DNA of 64,000 nt from Balneicella halophila (GTDB taxonomy: Bacteria; Bacteroidota; Bacteroidia; Bacteroidales; Balneicellaceae). The DNA is taken from contig NZ_QENZ01000003.1 of assembly GCF_003096835.1 (NCBI RefSeq), positions 62,001 through 126,000 of the forward strand, read 5' to 3'. Position numbers and translations under genes: made by a program. The notes under the pieces were generated by a model. The model was not told the origin of the DNA. It saw only the letters and a list, made by a program, of their open reading frames with translations, and made no database searches. Below, piece after piece: positions 63,029-64,000 of the stretch. Within the stretch, counting starts at the first letter, position 1, and the number at the start of each line of letters is the position of its first letter.

Positions 63029-63460
63029 ATGAAAAAGTATTTGTTATTGGGAGTAGCTTTAGTAACGGCTACCCTTTTGTTACAGTCTTGTTTTGATGAC
63101 GATGATGATTATATCAATTATGGTTACTTCGTAACCCCATTTGATAGCATCAGTATGCCTGATACTGCAGATTTTGGAGGAGTCATTAAAATCACTACCT
63201 ACACTAAGTTAAAGGATAAGTGCCAAGCATTTTATACCTTTGACTACAAACCTCAAGATTCTATACGAACTGTATCAGCTATTGCAATTCAATATGATGA
63301 AGAGGAGGTTGCATGTGGTGAGGAAAAAACTATAGCTCCTGTATTGGATTTTAATCCTATACGCTCTGGAAATTACAAGTTTAAATTCTGGGCTGGGAAA
63401 GACACGACCACGAATACGGATATCTTTATAACAAAAGACATCCATATTAAAATGAAGTAA
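63029..63460 (+). CDS. Lipoprotein of unknown function (paralogue B)
   Basis: 143 residues; lipobox LQSC then FDDDDDY. The shared blocks are FDSISMPDTADF, CQAFYTFDY, RTVSAIAIQYDEEEVACGE, LDFNPIRSGNYKFKFWAG and IFITKDIHIK. Two conserved Cys (in CQAFY and ACGEE, counterparts of CQVYL and DCGEL) may form a disulfide. Its stop is in frame with, and immediately before, the sigma factor reading frame. Confidence 0.75.
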   Translation: MKKYLLLGVALVTATLLLQSCFDDDDDYINYGYFVTPFDSISMPDTADFGGVIKITTYTKLKDKCQAFYTFDYKPQDSIRTVSAIAIQYDEEEVACGEEKTIAPVLDFNPIRSGNYKFKFWAGKDTTTNTDIFITKDIHIKMK

Positions 63461-63466
63461 GTACAA

Positions 63467-64000
63467 CTGGATCAAGATATAGACATACTCATTGCTCTTT
63501 GTTGTAAAAACGACAAAAAAGCACAGCAAGCATTGTACAATAAATATGCAAGTACAATGTTTGCTGTATGTATGAGATATTGTCATTCTAGGCAAGATGC
63601 TCAAGACGCCTTCCAAGACGGTTTTATCAAAGTCTTTCAACATATTCAATCTCATAAGAGGTCTGAGTCTATTGAAGGCTGGATACGACGCATTATGGTA
63701 AACACTTGTATTGACAAGCACCGTAAAGAAAACTGGATAGTGACAGACACCGTTGAACACCAATACAATGCACAGACTCTAAACCATGTGACTAAGGAAG
63801 ATAGTCCCGTTACACTTCCGACAAACGAGAAACTTATTGAACTCATTCAGCAACTGCCTAAACAATATCGGACAGTCTTTAATATGTATGTGCTTGAGGA
63901 ATATACGCACCAAGAAATAGCTAACCAATTGCAAATAAGTGTAAGCACCTCCAAGTCGAACCTCTATAGGGCTAGAAAGTGGTTGCAAAATGCAATAGCT
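63467..64000 (+). CDS. ECF-type RNA polymerase sigma factor (3' truncated by the window)
   Basis: At least 178 residues. Sigma region 2 is KYASTMFAVCMRYCHSRQDAQDAFQDGFIKVFQHI and region 4 is LPKQYRTVFNMYVLEEYTHQEIANQLQISVSTSKSNLYRARKWL, so little of the C terminus is missing. There is no ATG, GTG or TTG between the upstream in-frame TAA (63458) and the conserved N terminus; CTG at 63467 is the best guess. Reinitiation after the lipoprotein stop would fit. It probably controls envelope or stress genes, perhaps the lipoproteins before it. Confidence 0.85.
   Translation, partial: MDQDIDILIALCCKNDKKAQQALYNKYASTMFAVCMRYCHSRQDAQDAFQDGFIKVFQHIQSHKRSESIEGWIRRIMVNTCIDKHRKENWIVTDTVEHQYNAQTLNHVTKEDSPVTLPTNEKLIELIQQLPKQYRTVFNMYVLEEYTHQEIANQLQISVSTSKSNLYRARKWLQNAIA

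Overview
The window is a 64 kb piece of a Bacteroidota chromosome, most likely class Flavobacteriia. The DNA is AT-rich. Promoters fit the Bacteroidota consensus TAnnTTTG (usually TATCTTTG), sometimes with TTG 17-20 bases upstream. There are many lipoproteins with D/N-rich N termini, a TonB receptor, OmpA proteins with thrombospondin type 3 repeats, a Prx/Trx/DUF6952 operon and a CCC-motif membrane protein. Genus cannot be fixed from the sequence alone. Most of the window is core metabolism and housekeeping in short operons on both strands, with four tRNAs and no rRNA, insertion sequence, prophage or CRISPR array.

Layout. 1-4.1 kb: end of a sugar MFS transporter and two GH13 alpha-amylase lipoproteins (starch/maltodextrin use). 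4.1-8.2 kb (minus): tcdA, tatD-like, era, aspS. 8.2-11.2 kb: an AT-rich accessory island. 11.2-12.6 kb (minus): rlmD. 12.7-16.9 kb: a His/Cys-containing small protein, a TonB receptor and two DUF4625 lipoproteins, the second broken; probably metal handling. 17-20.7 kb: MazG-like protein and two tandem OmpA/TSP3 proteins. 20.8-27.1 kb: lipoprotein, lemA, two TPM-domain proteins, mltG, menA, menC, menE. 27.2-30.4 kb: Prx, Trx, DUF6952, then Mpg glycosylase and DUF819 on the other strand. 30.5-35.5 kb: clpP, clpX, a 32-aa lipoprotein, a long-form pyruvate kinase, gapA. 35.6-41.8 kb (minus): small lipoprotein, Ldh-type dehydrogenase, glycosyltransferase, miaA, a pRiA4b ORF-3-like protein, acyl-CoA reductase, small membrane proteins. 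41.8-45.5 kb: glycerate kinase, an ArsR/Trx/permease operon with duplicated operator, PAP2 phosphatase. 45.9-53.1 kb: DbpA-like helicase, rlmF, methyltransferase, OYE, cyclophilin, ggt, HPF. 53.2-60.9 kb (minus): tRNA-Leu, tRNA-Gly, rnc, fabF, acpP, M23 peptidase, YitT, leuS. 61-64 kb: tRNA-Arg, DUF1573, HEAT-like protein, tRNA-His, two paralogous lipoproteins and a truncated ECF sigma factor.

The main discovery candidate is the island at 8.3-11.2 kb. An ABC-type ATPase and a DUF4435/TOPRIM protein, the pairing used by PARIS (AriA/AriB) anti-phage systems, are encoded in two overlapping frames joined at a perfect A_AAA_AAA heptamer. A -1 shift there gives one continuous 647-residue ATPase-TOPRIM protein. 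The module is flanked by composite inverted repeats of about 185 bp, and a 32-codon basic ORF overlaps the ATPase start as ATGA. Other points of interest are an ArsR operator present twice (TATCG-N8-CGATA), a set of genes whose -7 box lies only 4-6 bases before the ATG (likely leaderless mRNAs), a DUF4625 gene broken at a second A7 tract, and a pyruvate kinase with a Bacillus-like C-terminal extension.
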